Shown: positions 7,339 to 15,925 of the stretch, one piece after another
How the letters are laid out: each line of letters opens with the position of its first letter
How positions within the stretch are numbered: the first letter of the stretch is position 1
Assembly: GCA_004563275.1 (NCBI GenBank)
Contig: SFSZ01000013.1
Location: forward strand, 1 to 57,401
From: a bacterium
GTDB lineage: Bacteria > Bacillota_I > Bacilli_A > RF39 > UBA660
Direction: 5' to 3'
DNA: 57,401 nucleotides
Position numbers and translations under genes: made by a program
The notes under the pieces: generated by a model
The model's input: only the letters and a program-made list of their open reading frames with translations
The model's database searches: none
What the model was told of the DNA's origin: nothing

Positions 7339-9255
7339 TCATTCAGAATCTTTTTTATTTATATTTACTTTTTTAGTTTCTTTTTTAGGATTTTCTTCCT
7401 TGACTTCTTCTTTTGGTTCTTCTGGAAGTTTTCCATTTTCAACTAAATAATCAATTTCTTCTTTAGTTAATGTTTCTTTTTCTAATAAAGCTTCAGCAAT
7501 TAAAGTTAATAATTTCTTATTATCATTAATAATCTTTTTAGCATTATCATGACAAGTATTAATAATCTTTCTCATTTCCATATCAATTTCATTCGCTACT
7601 TCATTAGAGAAATGTTGTGACTTATTATAATCTCTTCCTAAGAATACACTACCTTCTTGTTGCTCTAATTGTAGAGGTCCAAGTTCACTCATACCATATT
7701 CAGTTACCATAGCTCTAGCTATTTTAGTAGCTTTTTCAAAGTCATTATGAGCACCAGTAGTAATTTCTCCAAATACGATTTCTTCAGCAGATCTACCACC
7801 TAATAAACCAGTAATTTCTTCTAATAAATCAGTCTTAGTAGAACAAATCTTTTCCTCACTAGGAACCATCATGTTATATCCACCGGCTGCACCCCTAGGA
7901 ATAATAGTTACTTTTTGAACATCATTAGCATGTGCAAGTTTTAAGCCAATAACAGCATGTCCTGCTTCATGATAAGCAACTAACTTACGGTCATTTTCTG
8001 TATATCTTCTAGAAGTTTTAGCAGGTCCCATTAATACACGGTCAGTAGCTTCATCAATTTCCGCCATTCCAATAGCAGATAAATTTCTTCTAACAGCAAG
8101 TAGTGCTGCTTCATTAAGTAAATTTTCTAAATCAGCTCCACTAAATCCAGGAGTTCTCTTAGATAAATTTTCTAAATTAACATCTTTAGTAAAAGTCTTA
8201 TTACGTGCATGAACCTTTAATATTTCCACACGTTCTTTTTGGTCAGGTAAACTAACTGTAACTTGTCTATCAAATCTACCAGGTCTAAGTAAAGCTGGGT
8301 CTAAAACATCAGGTCTATTTGTTGCAGCAATAATTATAATACCCTCATTAGCACCAAAGCCATCCATTTCAGTAAGTAATTGGTTTAATGTTTGTTCTCT
8401 TTCATCATGTCCGCCACCTAAACCAGTTCCTCTTTGACGACCAACTGCATCAATTTCATCAATAAATATTAAACATGGTGCAGATTGTTTAGCTTGTTTA
8501 AACATATCACGAACTCTTGAAGCACCTACACCAACAAATAATTCTACAAAATCAGAACCACTTATATAATAAAATGGCACATTAGCTTCACCAGCTACAG
8601 CTTTAGCAAGTAAAGTTTTACCAGTTCCTGGAGGCCCTACAAGTAAAACACCTTTAGGAATTCTAGCACCTAATTTTTGGAACTTTTTAGGATTCTTTAA
8701 GAAGTCAATTAATTCAGCAACTTCTTCTTTTTCTTCAACTAAACCAGCTACATCTTTAAAATGAGCCTTAGCTTCTTCATTAAGTTTAGCTTTACTTCTA
8801 CCAAAATCCATACTATTTTTATTACTTCCATTAATTCTTGAAAATAACCATAATGCCATTATTCCAAGTAAAACAATTGGAACAACATTAACTACAACAG
8901 TTAATAAACCATTATTTTCTGGATTAGTATTAGTTTTAACTTCAATATTGTCTTCATCAACATATTTCATTACTTTGTCTAATACACCATCACTTAAAGG
9001 AATATTAACAGTAAAAGTTTCAGTCGACTTATAACCATCTAAACTACCAGTAATATAATATACTCCTGCACCATTTTTAGGAGTTATTTCTATTTTTTTA
9101 ACCTCACCATTTTGTAGTTCAGTCATAAATTTATCATAACTTAAGTCATGAACCTCATATTGAGATAATCTAAAAAACACCAATGAGCCAACAATAACTA
9201 ATAATAAAATTACATATGGCATTGATTGTTTTGCATAATTATTTTTATTTTTCAT
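7339..9255 (-). CDS. ftsH: ATP-dependent zinc metalloprotease FtsH
   Basis: 638 residues, full length. Two membrane helices (about 12-29 and 118-139) flank the extracytoplasmic domain. AAA module: Walker A GPPGTGKT 207-214, Walker [11 protein letters not shown] 261-270, second region of homology with [18 protein letters not shown]. The zinc site is HEAGH at 429-433, with a downstream Asp in AHNDFEKAT. The C-terminal tail is charged (Lys/Glu rich). It degrades membrane and short-lived cytosolic proteins. It overlaps tilS by 11 bp, the conserved tilS-ftsH order. Its TGA stop (7339-7341) lies in the IS right repeat. Without the IS the frame would end GAA TAA, with the same protein sequence. Confidence 0.96.
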   Translation of the reverse strand: MKNKNNYAKQSMPYVILLLVIVGSLVFFRLSQYEVHDLSYDKFMTELQNGEVKKIEITPKNGAGVYYITGSLDGYKSTETFTVNIPLSDGVLDKVMKYVDEDNIEVKTNTNPENNGLLTVVVNVVPIVLLGIMALWLFSRINGSNKNSMDFGRSKAKLNEEAKAHFKDVAGLVEEKEEVAELIDFLKNPKKFQKLGARIPKGVLLVGPPGTGKTLLAKAVAGEANVPFYYISGSDFVELFVGVGASRVRDMFKQAKQSAPCLIFIDEIDAVGRQRGTGLGGGHDEREQTLNQLLTEMDGFGANEGIIIIAATNRPDVLDPALLRPGRFDRQVTVSLPDQKERVEILKVHARNKTFTKDVNLENLSKRTPGFSGADLENLLNEAALLAVRRNLSAIGMAEIDEATDRVLMGPAKTSRRYTENDRKLVAYHEAGHAVIGLKLAHANDVQKVTIIPRGAAGGYNMMVPSEEKICSTKTDLLEEITGLLGGRSAEEIVFGEITTGAHNDFEKATKIARAMVTEYGMSELGPLQLEQQEGSVFLGRDYNKSQHFSNEVANEIDMEMRKIINTCHDNAKKIINDNKKLLTLIAEALLEKETLTKEEIDYLVENGKLPEEPKEEVKEENPKKETKKVNINKKDSE

Positions 9256-10570
9256 CTTCGTTCTCCTTTTTAATGTACTTAATTATTATATCATACTCTT
9301 CATCATATTGTTTATCAAAATTACTCTTCTTTACGCCTGGAATCCATAAAATTTTACCATTATCATCAGTTACAATTGGCATACTTTTTACATCACTAGG
9401 AATCTTACTTTCACTTAAAATTTCGCCAACTTTTTTAGTTCCAACCTTCTTCAAAGTAATCTTATCACCAACTCTTCTATTTCTAACATGAAGAGGCATC
9501 TTTATATCATTACTACTTAACCTAATCAAATAATTACTCTTCTTAATATCAGTTTCATCAATAAAAGTAATTAATCCCTCATTAATATTTAACTTATCAT
9601 CTAAAATATAATCATAATCACTTACATCATCACGCACTTTAAATTCCAAAATATTATAATATTTAGTAACAACATAATTACAAGGTAAATTAATACTACC
9701 ATTAGCTTTATCACCATCAATTAAATTAAATATTAAATTAATATGTTCATCAGTAATCTTATTAATATTATTGTTATATATTGAAAGTAATATTCTATTT
9801 AATAAATATTTTTTTAATAAGTAAGGCAATAAATTAAATTCATTTAAATCCAATCGATTATTTTTATATAATTCATCTAAAAGTATATCTATTTCATTTT
9901 CTAAATAATCATTGCATTCATTAATAGTATCACTAAATTTAATGAATTTCATGTGAATTTTTGGATTAATTTCTTTTAAAACAGGTAATATTTTATGTCT
10001 ATAAACATTTCTTGTATGAATTAATTCTAAATTAGTATTATCTATCGCATATGGAATATCTAATTTATCAACATAATTTAAAATATCTTCTTTAGTTAAA
10101 TATACTAATGGTCTAACTAAATTATAACTATCTAGCTTTGTAATTTTTTTAAAACCAGCATATCCTCTTAAAGATGCACCTCTTGCTATTCTCATTAAAA
10201 TAGTTTCAATTAAATCATCACCATGATGAGCAGTAAATAAATATTTAGCTTTATACTTTTTTACAATACTTTCAAAAAAATTATATCTAAAACTTCTGCC
10301 ATATGCTTCAATATTTCCTTTAGGATATTTATCAATAATACTTCCTTCAAAAATAATATTATTTTTATGACAATACTCTTCTAAATCAACATATTCTTGA
10401 TCAGATTCTTCTCTCAATTTATGATTTACATGTGCAACTATAACATTAATTCCATTTTTAATTAATATATCAAGTAAACACATTGAATCAGGACCATATG
10501 AACAGGCTAAAACTACATATTCATCTTCACTAATATTAAGTAATTTAATAAATTCATTAACATTATCCAT
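9245..10570 (-). CDS. tilS: tRNA(Ile)-lysidine synthase TilS
   Basis: 441 residues from ATG 10570, chosen because GGAGG lies 5 bases upstream (10576-10580); the earlier in-frame ATG overlaps that site. The PP-loop reads CSYGPDSM rather than the usual SGGxDS, with the first Gly replaced by Tyr. Other family motifs are present: VAHVNHKLR, FTAHHGDDLIETILMRIARG, and the C-terminal RRVGDKITL domain. It makes lysidine at the wobble base of tRNA-Ile(CAU) so that AUA can be read, essential in an AT-rich genome. It lies directly upstream of ftsH, as in most Bacillota. Confidence 0.93.
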   Translation of the reverse strand: MDNVNEFIKLLNISEDEYVVLACSYGPDSMCLLDILIKNGINVIVAHVNHKLREESDQEYVDLEEYCHKNNIIFEGSIIDKYPKGNIEAYGRSFRYNFFESIVKKYKAKYLFTAHHGDDLIETILMRIARGASLRGYAGFKKITKLDSYNLVRPLVYLTKEDILNYVDKLDIPYAIDNTNLELIHTRNVYRHKILPVLKEINPKIHMKFIKFSDTINECNDYLENEIDILLDELYKNNRLDLNEFNLLPYLLKKYLLNRILLSIYNNNINKITDEHINLIFNLIDGDKANGSINLPCNYVVTKYYNILEFKVRDDVSDYDYILDDKLNINEGLITFIDETDIKKSNYLIRLSSNDIKMPLHVRNRRVGDKITLKKVGTKKVGEILSESKIPSDVKSMPIVTDDNGKILWIPGVKKSNFDKQYDEEYDIIIKYIKKENEDEK

Positions 10571-10649
10571 ATAGACCTCCAAATCATAGAATAGTTTACA
10601 TTATTTAACTATATAAAGCAAGTAAAAAAATTGTCTTATAAACAAAAGA

Positions 10650-10676
10650 AATCCCAAAAGAATATCTTTTGGGATT
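10650..10676 (-). terminator. rpsI terminator
   Basis: A 12-bp perfect stem (AATCCCAAAAGA 10650-10661 with TCTTTTGGGATT 10665-10676) and a U-rich tail on the minus strand. It ends the rplM-rpsI transcript ahead of tilS. Confidence 0.85.
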
Positions 10677-10693
10677 GGCAACATTTGAAAAAA

Positions 10694-11110
10694 TTAACGT
10701 TTTGAGAATTGTGGTGCTCTACGAGCTTTTTTAAGACCATATTTTTTACGTTCTTTAACACGTGGGTCACGAGTTAAAAATCCATTTACTTTTAATACTT
10801 TATGATAAGCATCATCTCTAGTTTGATCAGTACCAGCATCATATTCAACTAAAGCTTTAGCAATAGCTAATCTGATAGCACCAGCTTGACCTGAGAATCC
10901 ACCACCATTAACTTTAACAGTAATATCAAAAGTATTTTCATTATTAGTTAAAACTAAAGGTTGTTTTAAATCCATTACTAATGTAGGAAATGGCATGTAT
11001 TCATTTACATCTTTTCCATTAACAGTAATTTTTCCTTTACCAGTAACCATTCTGATTTGAGCAACAGAACGTTTTCTTCTACCAGTAGCAGTAATTTCAG
11101 TTTTCTTCAT
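10694..11110 (-). CDS. rpsI: 30S ribosomal protein S9
   Basis: 138 residues, full length. It shows the S9 signatures TGRRKRSVAQIRMV, GGGFSGQAGAIRLAIAKAL and the basic C-terminal tail KKYGLKKARRAPQFSKR, which reaches the ribosomal P site. It follows rplM by 11 bp in the universal rplM-rpsI pair and ends at a strong hairpin terminator. A GGAGGAT ribosome site precedes the start. Confidence 0.97.
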   Translation of the reverse strand: MKKTEITATGRRKRSVAQIRMVTGKGKITVNGKDVNEYMPFPTLVMDLKQPLVLTNNENTFDITVKVNGGGFSGQAGAIRLAIAKALVEYDAGTDQTRDDAYHKVLKVNGFLTRDPRVKERKKYGLKKARRAPQFSKR

Positions 11111-11121
11111 TAGTTATCCTC

Positions 11122-11553
11122 CTAATCAATCTTTAACTCTGTTGGTTTTTGAGCTGCATGGTTATGTTCGCTACCAGCATAAACAAATAATTTTCTATAC
11201 ATTTGTCTTCCTAAAGGTCCATTAGGTAACATTCCTTTAATAGCTCTTTCTACCATTTCTTCAGGGTACTTTTCTAACATAGTCTTAGCGTTACGTTCTC
11301 TTAATCCTCCTGGGAATCCAGAATGATTATAATACATTTTATCATTTACTTTGTTTCCAGTTAATTTAACTTTATCAGCATTAATGATAATAACATAATC
11401 TCCACAATCAATATGAGGTGTAAAAGTTGCTTTATGTTTTCCTCTTAAAACAGTTGCAGCTTTAGTAGCTACACGTCCTAAAGGTAAATTTTCAGCATCA
11501 ATTACATACCACTTACGATCAACAGTTTCTTTTGTTTGCATAAATGTTTTCAT
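11122..11553 (-). CDS. rplM: 50S ribosomal protein L13
   Basis: 143 residues, standard length. It has [20 protein letters not shown] at the N terminus, then [30 protein letters not shown] and a C-terminal [20 protein letters not shown]. It is an early-assembling large-subunit protein. Transcribed with rpsI from a good promoter at 11618-11646 with a roughly 60-nt leader. The ribosome site is AAAGGATTT. Confidence 0.97.
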   Translation of the reverse strand: MKTFMQTKETVDRKWYVIDAENLPLGRVATKAATVLRGKHKATFTPHIDCGDYVIIINADKVKLTGNKVNDKMYYNHSGFPGGLRERNAKTMLEKYPEEMVERAIKGMLPNGPLGRQMYRKLFVYAGSEHNHAAQKPTELKID

Positions 11554-11646
11554 AAATAAATCCTTTCATTTTATTCTCTTCCTTCCGATTACCCATTTCA
11601 TCCAGATTCGAACAAATAAAATATGTGAAACCACCTTAAAAGTCAA
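11554..11646 (-). promoter_or_regulatory. rplM-rpsI promoter and leader
   Basis: On the minus strand TTGACT (complement at 11641-11646), a 17-bp spacer and TATTTT (complement at 11618-11623) form a sigma-A promoter. The transcript would start near 11611, leaving a leader of about 57 nt. Bacillota often carry an autoregulatory L13 leader here. The segment GAATCTGGATGAAATGGG could be part of such a structure, but I cannot confirm the fold. Confidence 0.55.
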
Positions 11647-11676
11647 TAAAAAACTACTAAATAAAGCAAAAATGAC

Positions 11677-12324
11677 TTATATTTCAAAGTCATTTTTAAT
11701 TTCAGGGCAATTACTTAATGCCACTTCTTTTAATTTATAACAAATTTTAGTAATTGTTCTACTAATATGCGATTGATTTACACCATAAATACTTGCGATT
11801 TCTTTCTGAGTATACTTTTTTTCATAAAATCCAAAAAATAATTTTAAGAGTTCCTTTTCTTTATCAGTAAGAGTTGCAAATAATTCACTAGTAATTTTCT
11901 CATAAGATACTGAAGATATAAAATCATCTATCAAATCTTTTGAATCAGGTATACAATTAATAAGTTGCATATCTTCATCATCTTCAATTAACGATGGTTT
12001 TCCATCGTATAAACTAACATCTCCTTTAGTTTTACTAATTTTTTTTAATTCACCTAAAATTTCATTTTTAATACAAATAATGGAAAAAGTTGCAAAATCA
12101 GCATTTTTTTCGACATCATAACTGTCCACAGCTTTAATTAAACCGATTAATCCCAAATCTTCATATTCTCCTACTTCAAGATTTTTAAAATATCTAGAAA
12201 AAGTATAATAAACAAGATTAATATTTCCTTTTATAATAGTATCTCTTACACTAGTATCACCGTTTTTAAGTTTTGTAAATAATTCTCTATTTTTGGCTGA
12301 AGACAAAGTATTCACTCTTGACAT
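11677..12324 (-). CDS. Sigma-70 family factor, sporulation SigF/SigG-like
   Basis: 215 residues. Region 2 reads INLVYYTFSRYF...YEDLGLIGLIKAVDSYDVEKNADFATFSIICIKNEI, region 3 is short, and region 4 ends with a helix-turn-helix (YTQKEIASIYGVNQSHISRTITKICYKLKEV). The short form without region 1, and the N-terminal MSRVNTL, resemble the SigF/SigG/SigB group. It would direct RNA polymerase to an alternative promoter set. A strong GGGGGG-containing ribosome site precedes the ATG. It is preceded by the gltX terminator, so it has its own transcript. No spo gene is visible around it, so its regulon is unknown. Confidence 0.75.
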   Translation of the reverse strand: MSRVNTLSSAKNRELFTKLKNGDTSVRDTIIKGNINLVYYTFSRYFKNLEVGEYEDLGLIGLIKAVDSYDVEKNADFATFSIICIKNEILGELKKISKTKGDVSLYDGKPSLIEDDEDMQLINCIPDSKDLIDDFISSVSYEKITSELFATLTDKEKELLKLFFGFYEKKYTQKEIASIYGVNQSHISRTITKICYKLKEVALSNCPEIKNDFEI

Positions 12325-12377
12325 TACTCAACCCCCCTTTTTTATTGCGCGTTACTATACCACAAAACGCAAAAAAA

Positions 12378-12400
12378 AGCAAATACTTTACATATTTGCT
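12378..12400 (-). terminator. gltX terminator
   Basis: AGCAAATA (12378-12385) pairs with TATTTGCT (12393-12400), and eight U residues follow on the minus strand. It overlaps the gltX stop codon. Confidence 0.8.
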
Positions 12401-14022
12401 ATATTTTCAAAACGTTTTAAAATTCTTTCTTTACCTAAAAGTTTCATTATTTCATATAAATCCGGAGTAGTTGTTTTAGTAGTTAAAGATACTCTAATAA
12501 TATTAGATACATCAGCTACACTACCTTTATAATTATCAGGATTTTCTCTATATGCTTTCATATCAGAAGCATATCCTAATTCTTCAGATAAATCCTTAAT
12601 TTTATTAAACCAAGTTTCCTTATCATCATTAATATCAAACATTTCTTTATATTTATTAATGATTTCTTTAACAGAATTCAAATCATTTTCTCCAAACTCA
12701 TAATTAACATCTGTAAATAATTCATCAAACATATACCATATTTGACCCTTTATTTCATTATAAGCAGCAAAATCTTTTCTTGGCTTCTTTTGTTCTCTTT
12801 CAATATTTAAAACACTAATTGTGTATTCTTTATATTGATTAATTAAATCGTTGAATTCAGGATCAAACTCTTTTGACCATTCATCTAAACCATTAAACAC
12901 TTCACTAGCTTTTAGTTTACTTAAATAATTTTTAGAAATATTAATTAACTTTTCTAAATCAAATAATGAACCACTTGTACTCATTTTATTAAAAGCAAAA
13001 GTAAATTCTCTATAACTTTTATCTTGATTTTGTAAGAACCAACCTTCAAAATTTGAATTCATTACAGTTGCAAAATATAATTTTATTGCTTCAACCGGAA
13101 TTCCTCTTTCATGATAGAACGCTACTGCTGCTTCCGGATCTTTTCTCTTACTTATCTTTCTAATTGTATCTCCATCTTTTTTATTTAAAGGTAATAAATG
13201 AGCAAATTTAGGGGCTTTAAATCCACAAGCATTCCATAATTCTAAATGATAAGGAACAGAAGAAATATAAGAATCATCTCTTGTAACAGTAGTTACTCTC
13301 ATAAAATGATCATCACAAACATGAGCAAATGCATATGGAGGAATACCATCAGATTTAACAATAACTTGATCCATATCATTTTCTGGTAACTCTATTGTTC
13401 CCTTAACTAAATCTTTAAATACAAACTTCTTATTAAAGTCACCCATAGATTTTAATCTTAAAACCCATTTATCTCCATTATCTATATGAGCTTTAACTTC
13501 TTCATAAGATAAATTACGACATTTAGCATAACTGCCATAATATCCTATTCTGTCTTTTCTATGCTCTTGTTTTTCTCTCATAGAAGCTAAATCTTCTTCT
13601 GAACAAAAGCAAGGATAAGCTCTTCCAATTGAAACTAAATACTTAGCTACAATATGATAAATATCAGCTCTTTGAGTTTGTACATAAGGGCCATATGCCC
13701 CGCCTTGAATAGGATCTTCATCTACTATATAATTATAAGCTTTTAAATCATCTAAAATAAGTTGAACTCCATTTTCAATTGCTCTTTTTTCATCAGTATC
13801 TTCTATTCTTAAAATAAATACTCCATTAGTTTGATGAGCAATAACTTCTGGAATAAAAGAAGCAAATAAATTACCCATATGCATTCTACCAGTTGGAGAT
13901 GGTGCAAATCTACACACTTCAGCACTTGCAGGCAAAGTTCTTTCTGGATATTTTTTTTCTAAATCCCCTATTGTTTCAGTTACATTTGGATATAATAAAT
14001 CCGCTAATTTTTTATAGTCCAT
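12388..14022 (-). CDS. gltX: Glutamyl-tRNA synthetase
   Basis: 544 residues. The class I HIGH signature is APSPTGRMHMGNLFASF (about 40-56). The KMSKS loop appears as TIRKISKRKD near residue 296. A discriminating C-terminal helical region follows. It charges tRNA-Glu. The form is longer than the Bacillus enzyme and resembles the group of GluRS found in Clostridia and some Tenericutes. The SD GGAGGAT precedes ATG 14022. It overlaps the upstream unknown gene by 11 bp. A tRNA-Glu gene lies about 960 bp upstream. Confidence 0.94.
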   Translation of the reverse strand: MDYKKLADLLYPNVTETIGDLEKKYPERTLPASAEVCRFAPSPTGRMHMGNLFASFIPEVIAHQTNGVFILRIEDTDEKRAIENGVQLILDDLKAYNYIVDEDPIQGGAYGPYVQTQRADIYHIVAKYLVSIGRAYPCFCSEEDLASMREKQEHRKDRIGYYGSYAKCRNLSYEEVKAHIDNGDKWVLRLKSMGDFNKKFVFKDLVKGTIELPENDMDQVIVKSDGIPPYAFAHVCDDHFMRVTTVTRDDSYISSVPYHLELWNACGFKAPKFAHLLPLNKKDGDTIRKISKRKDPEAAVAFYHERGIPVEAIKLYFATVMNSNFEGWFLQNQDKSYREFTFAFNKMSTSGSLFDLEKLINISKNYLSKLKASEVFNGLDEWSKEFDPEFNDLINQYKEYTISVLNIEREQKKPRKDFAAYNEIKGQIWYMFDELFTDVNYEFGENDLNSVKEIINKYKEMFDINDDKETWFNKIKDLSEELGYASDMKAYRENPDNYKGSVADVSNIIRVSLTTKTTTPDLYEIMKLLGKERILKRFENIANM

Positions 14023-14863
14023 ATGTATTATCCTCCTTCTTTACTGTACTATTATCTTCAAAACTTCTAATAGCAGCTATTTTCTTACTATTTACCTTAT
14101 CTTTTATTCGCATCATTCTAACAAAATCATAGTCCGTTCCACCTTTACTAGCTCTAACATATTCTAACTCAGGAGTTTCAATAAACATATTAGTTCCACT
14201 AACCGAACTATAACAAAGTGATTGTCTAACCTCATTAAAAACATCATGATTTATAACCATTTGACCATTTTCATCTTTAAAATATTTTCTAGTAACCAAA
14301 TTACCACTATTATCTTTATTATAATAAGAAATATCCATTTCAAAACCATTTCCAAAATAAAGTAAAGCATCAAAATCATCAAAAATAATATTATCACTTA
14401 TTGATACTGGTGTCCCACATTCGTAAATACTAGCACCTTTACCATACATAACAACTAAAACATTTTCAGTTAGTTCTTCAGGAATCATAACTTTAATTTT
14501 ATTAGAACATAAACCTTTACTAATATCTTTAGCATTCATCGAACCATCTAAATACACTGGATAATTCATTTGTTTAAAATATCCAAGAATACTACTTACA
14601 AAATATTCATTATACTGTTCGCTTTCACTAAGCATTCTAACCGTTTCATCATATAAAACATTAAAGAAGTCCTTACAAGAATAAAATTTATTATTAGTAA
14701 CTGCGAAATCTAACATATAAACAGCTATACGATATAATTCTTCTTTAGGTGCTTCCTTAATTCTATCAGTTAAATCATTAACCTTCTTAGCTCCACCAAA
14801 TAACGAAAAAGATTTAAATAATCTTTCTGAAATTCTTATTAATAATAATCTAATATTTTCCAT
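14012..14863 (-). CDS. Unknown protein upstream of gltX
   Basis: 283 residues, not recognised and apparently soluble. There is a basic N-terminal stretch (LLIRISERLFKSFSLFGG), a predicted helical first half, and a beta-rich second half with IKVMIPEELTENVLVVMYG and FDALLYFGNGFEMDISYY. No catalytic motif is obvious. It overlaps gltX by 11 bp, so the two are translated as a unit. It could be a lineage-specific protein. The reading frame is long, uses the same codons as its neighbours and is surely coding. Confidence 0.7.
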   Translation of the reverse strand: MENIRLLLIRISERLFKSFSLFGGAKKVNDLTDRIKEAPKEELYRIAVYMLDFAVTNNKFYSCKDFFNVLYDETVRMLSESEQYNEYFVSSILGYFKQMNYPVYLDGSMNAKDISKGLCSNKIKVMIPEELTENVLVVMYGKGASIYECGTPVSISDNIIFDDFDALLYFGNGFEMDISYYNKDNSGNLVTRKYFKDENGQMVINHDVFNEVRQSLCYSSVSGTNMFIETPELEYVRASKGGTDYDFVRMMRIKDKVNSKKIAAIRSFEDNSTVKKEDNTYGL

Positions 14864-14952
14864 TTTTTCCTCTTATCTAAATGCATAAACACTTAAGACA
14901 AACTTATTATATTATACTTAATATCTATTTTCAAGATATCTAATTAACAAAA

Positions 14953-14974
14953 AAATCCCTGTTTACAGGGATTT
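14953..14974 (-). terminator. tRNA-Glu terminator
   Basis: A 10-bp stem AAATCCCTGT (14953-14962) with ACAGGGATTT (14965-14974), then a U run on the minus strand, 11 bases past the tRNA 3' end. Confidence 0.85.
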
Positions 14975-14984
14975 ATAAACATAT

Positions 14985-15060
14985 TGGTGACCCATATGAG
15001 GTTCGAACTCATGAATGTAACCTTGAGAGGGTTATGTGTTAACCATTTCACCAATGGGCC
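14985..15060 (-). tRNA. tRNA-Glu (anticodon CTC)
   Basis: A 76-nt cloverleaf with encoded CCA. Acceptor arm GGCCCAT pairs with ATGGGTC (one G-U pair). The T arm is ATGAG-TTCGAAC-CTCAT. The anticodon stem is TAACC/GGTTA with the 7-base loop CTCTCAA, giving anticodon CTC, which reads GAG. The D arm has TGGTTAACA. CTC rather than TTC is notable in so AT-rich a genome; a TTC isoacceptor must exist elsewhere to read GAA. Confidence 0.9.
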
Positions 15061-15113
15061 AATCAATTTAACAATTGTAATTTTAACACATCTAATCATT
15101 AAGTTCAACAAAA

Positions 15114-15139
15114 AAGACTAATGAATAGTCATTAGTCTT
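15114..15139 (-). terminator. hsp20 terminator
   Basis: An 11-bp stem AAGACTAATGA (15114-15124) with TCATTAGTCTT (15129-15139), then U6 on the minus strand. It overlaps the hsp20 stop codon. Confidence 0.85.
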
Positions 15140-15536
15140 ATCCTTTAATTTCAATTTTTTTCTTAGTTTCGACAACTTCTTGTTTAGGAATAGTAATGGT
15201 TAGTAAACCTTTATCAAATTTAGCATCAATATTTTCAATATCAACATCACCTAAAGCAAATGATCTACTAAATGATCCATAAACTCTTTCTCTTCTAATA
15301 TAATTTTTCTTTTCATCTTTTTCTTCTTGCTCTTTTGAAGCACTTACAGTAAGGTATCCATCTTTTACTTCAATGTTAATATCTTTCTTATCATAGCCAG
15401 GTACATCCATTTCAATATGATATTTATTATCCTTTTCGTAAATATCACACTTCATTTCATTATTTCTTTTTACTGCTGGTAAGAAGAAATTGTCGAAATC
15501 ATCATCAAATAAAAAACTTTTTGGGATTATATTCAT
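15138..15536 (-). CDS. Small heat-shock protein (Hsp20/alpha-crystallin)
   Basis: 132 residues from ATG 15536. The GTG start at 15557 is rejected because it lies in the AAAGGAAGTGTGAGG ribosome-site region. The alpha-crystallin domain spans about residues 30-125: IEMDVPGYDKKDINIEV, DGYLTVSAS, then ERVYGSFSRSFALG and the C-terminal KGLLTITIPK. It is an ATP-independent holdase for unfolding proteins. Control is by HrcA through a perfect CIRCE at 15580-15606 overlapping the -35 box. Confidence 0.92.
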   Translation of the reverse strand: MNIIPKSFLFDDDFDNFFLPAVKRNNEMKCDIYEKDNKYHIEMDVPGYDKKDINIEVKDGYLTVSASKEQEEKDEKKNYIRRERVYGSFSRSFALGDVDIENIDAKFDKGLLTITIPKQEVVETKKKIEIKG

Positions 15537-15564
15537 AATCCTCACACTTCCTTTCACAATTATA

Positions 15565-15606
15565 GTTATACCACTTTAATTAGCACTTGTCAAGTATAAG
15601 TGCTAA
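15565..15606 (-). promoter_or_regulatory. CIRCE operator and promoter of hsp20
   Basis: TTAGCACTT-N9-AAGTGCTAA at 15580-15606 is a textbook HrcA operator. On the minus strand TTGACA (complement 15588-15593), 17 bp and TATAAC (complement 15565-15570) form the promoter. Repressor on CIRCE would therefore cover the -35. Confidence 0.92.
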
Positions 15607-15634
15607 TTATTTTTATTTTATGTAAAATTTTAAA

Positions 15635-15925
15635 TTATATACCCAAATTTATTAAATTTCCCACATCATTTTGTATAATAAAACTCACAAAAGAAGCATC
15701 CATTTTATTAATTTTATCTTTTAAAGATTCAACATCTTCAAACAACAAATCACATCTAAATAATAATAAATCATCAAACTTATTAATACCAATACTCTTA
15801 AAATATTTAAATATTTTTATAATATTATCTTTATTTTTAGATAAAGAACTTTGCACATCTAAACTAAGTAAACTAATTAACTTTTCATACACTTCAGATG
15901 AAACATAATCTTTTAAATATTCCAT
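15635..15925 (-). CDS. Unknown small helical protein, mTERF-like repeat
   Basis: 96 residues, not recognised. All-helical by eye. One segment (IFKYFKSIGINKFDDLLLFRC and the following DLLFEDVESLKDKI) has the spacing of an mTERF/helical-hairpin repeat: hydrophobic helix, Gly-Ile turn, leucine-rich helix. The minus frame is preferred over an overlapping plus-strand frame (15600-15908) because its ATG overlaps the previous stop (TAATG) and AAGGAGG lies 7 bases upstream. It is the last gene of the three-gene operon. Confidence 0.6.
   Translation of the reverse strand: MEYLKDYVSSEVYEKLISLLSLDVQSSLSKNKDNIIKIFKYFKSIGINKFDDLLLFRCDLLFEDVESLKDKINKMDASFVSFIIQNDVGNLINLGI

Larger units (their letters stand above)
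6165..7341 (+). mobile_element. Decayed IS3/IS150-type insertion sequence
   Basis: About 1177 bp bounded by perfect 14-bp inverted repeats TGAAGTGAACCCCA (6165-6178 and the complement at 7328-7341). It is flanked by a 3-bp direct repeat TTC (6162-6164 and 7342-7344), typical of IS3-family target duplication. Inside are an orfA-type helix-turn-helix protein and an orfB DDE transposase with an apparent internal deletion. The element sits exactly in the loop of a hairpin: AAAAAGATTCT at 6149-6159 pairs with AGAATCTTTTT at 7345-7355. That hairpin was the shared terminator of the 94-aa gene and ftsH. The intact repeats and target duplication suggest a fairly recent insertion, yet its transposase looks broken. 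Confidence 0.88.

Noticed and set aside
15600..15908. Plus-strand open frame opposite the 96-aa gene
   Set aside because: The minus-strand frame has AAGGAGG, a TAATG link to the previous gene and lies in an operon; the plus frame has no ribosome site.
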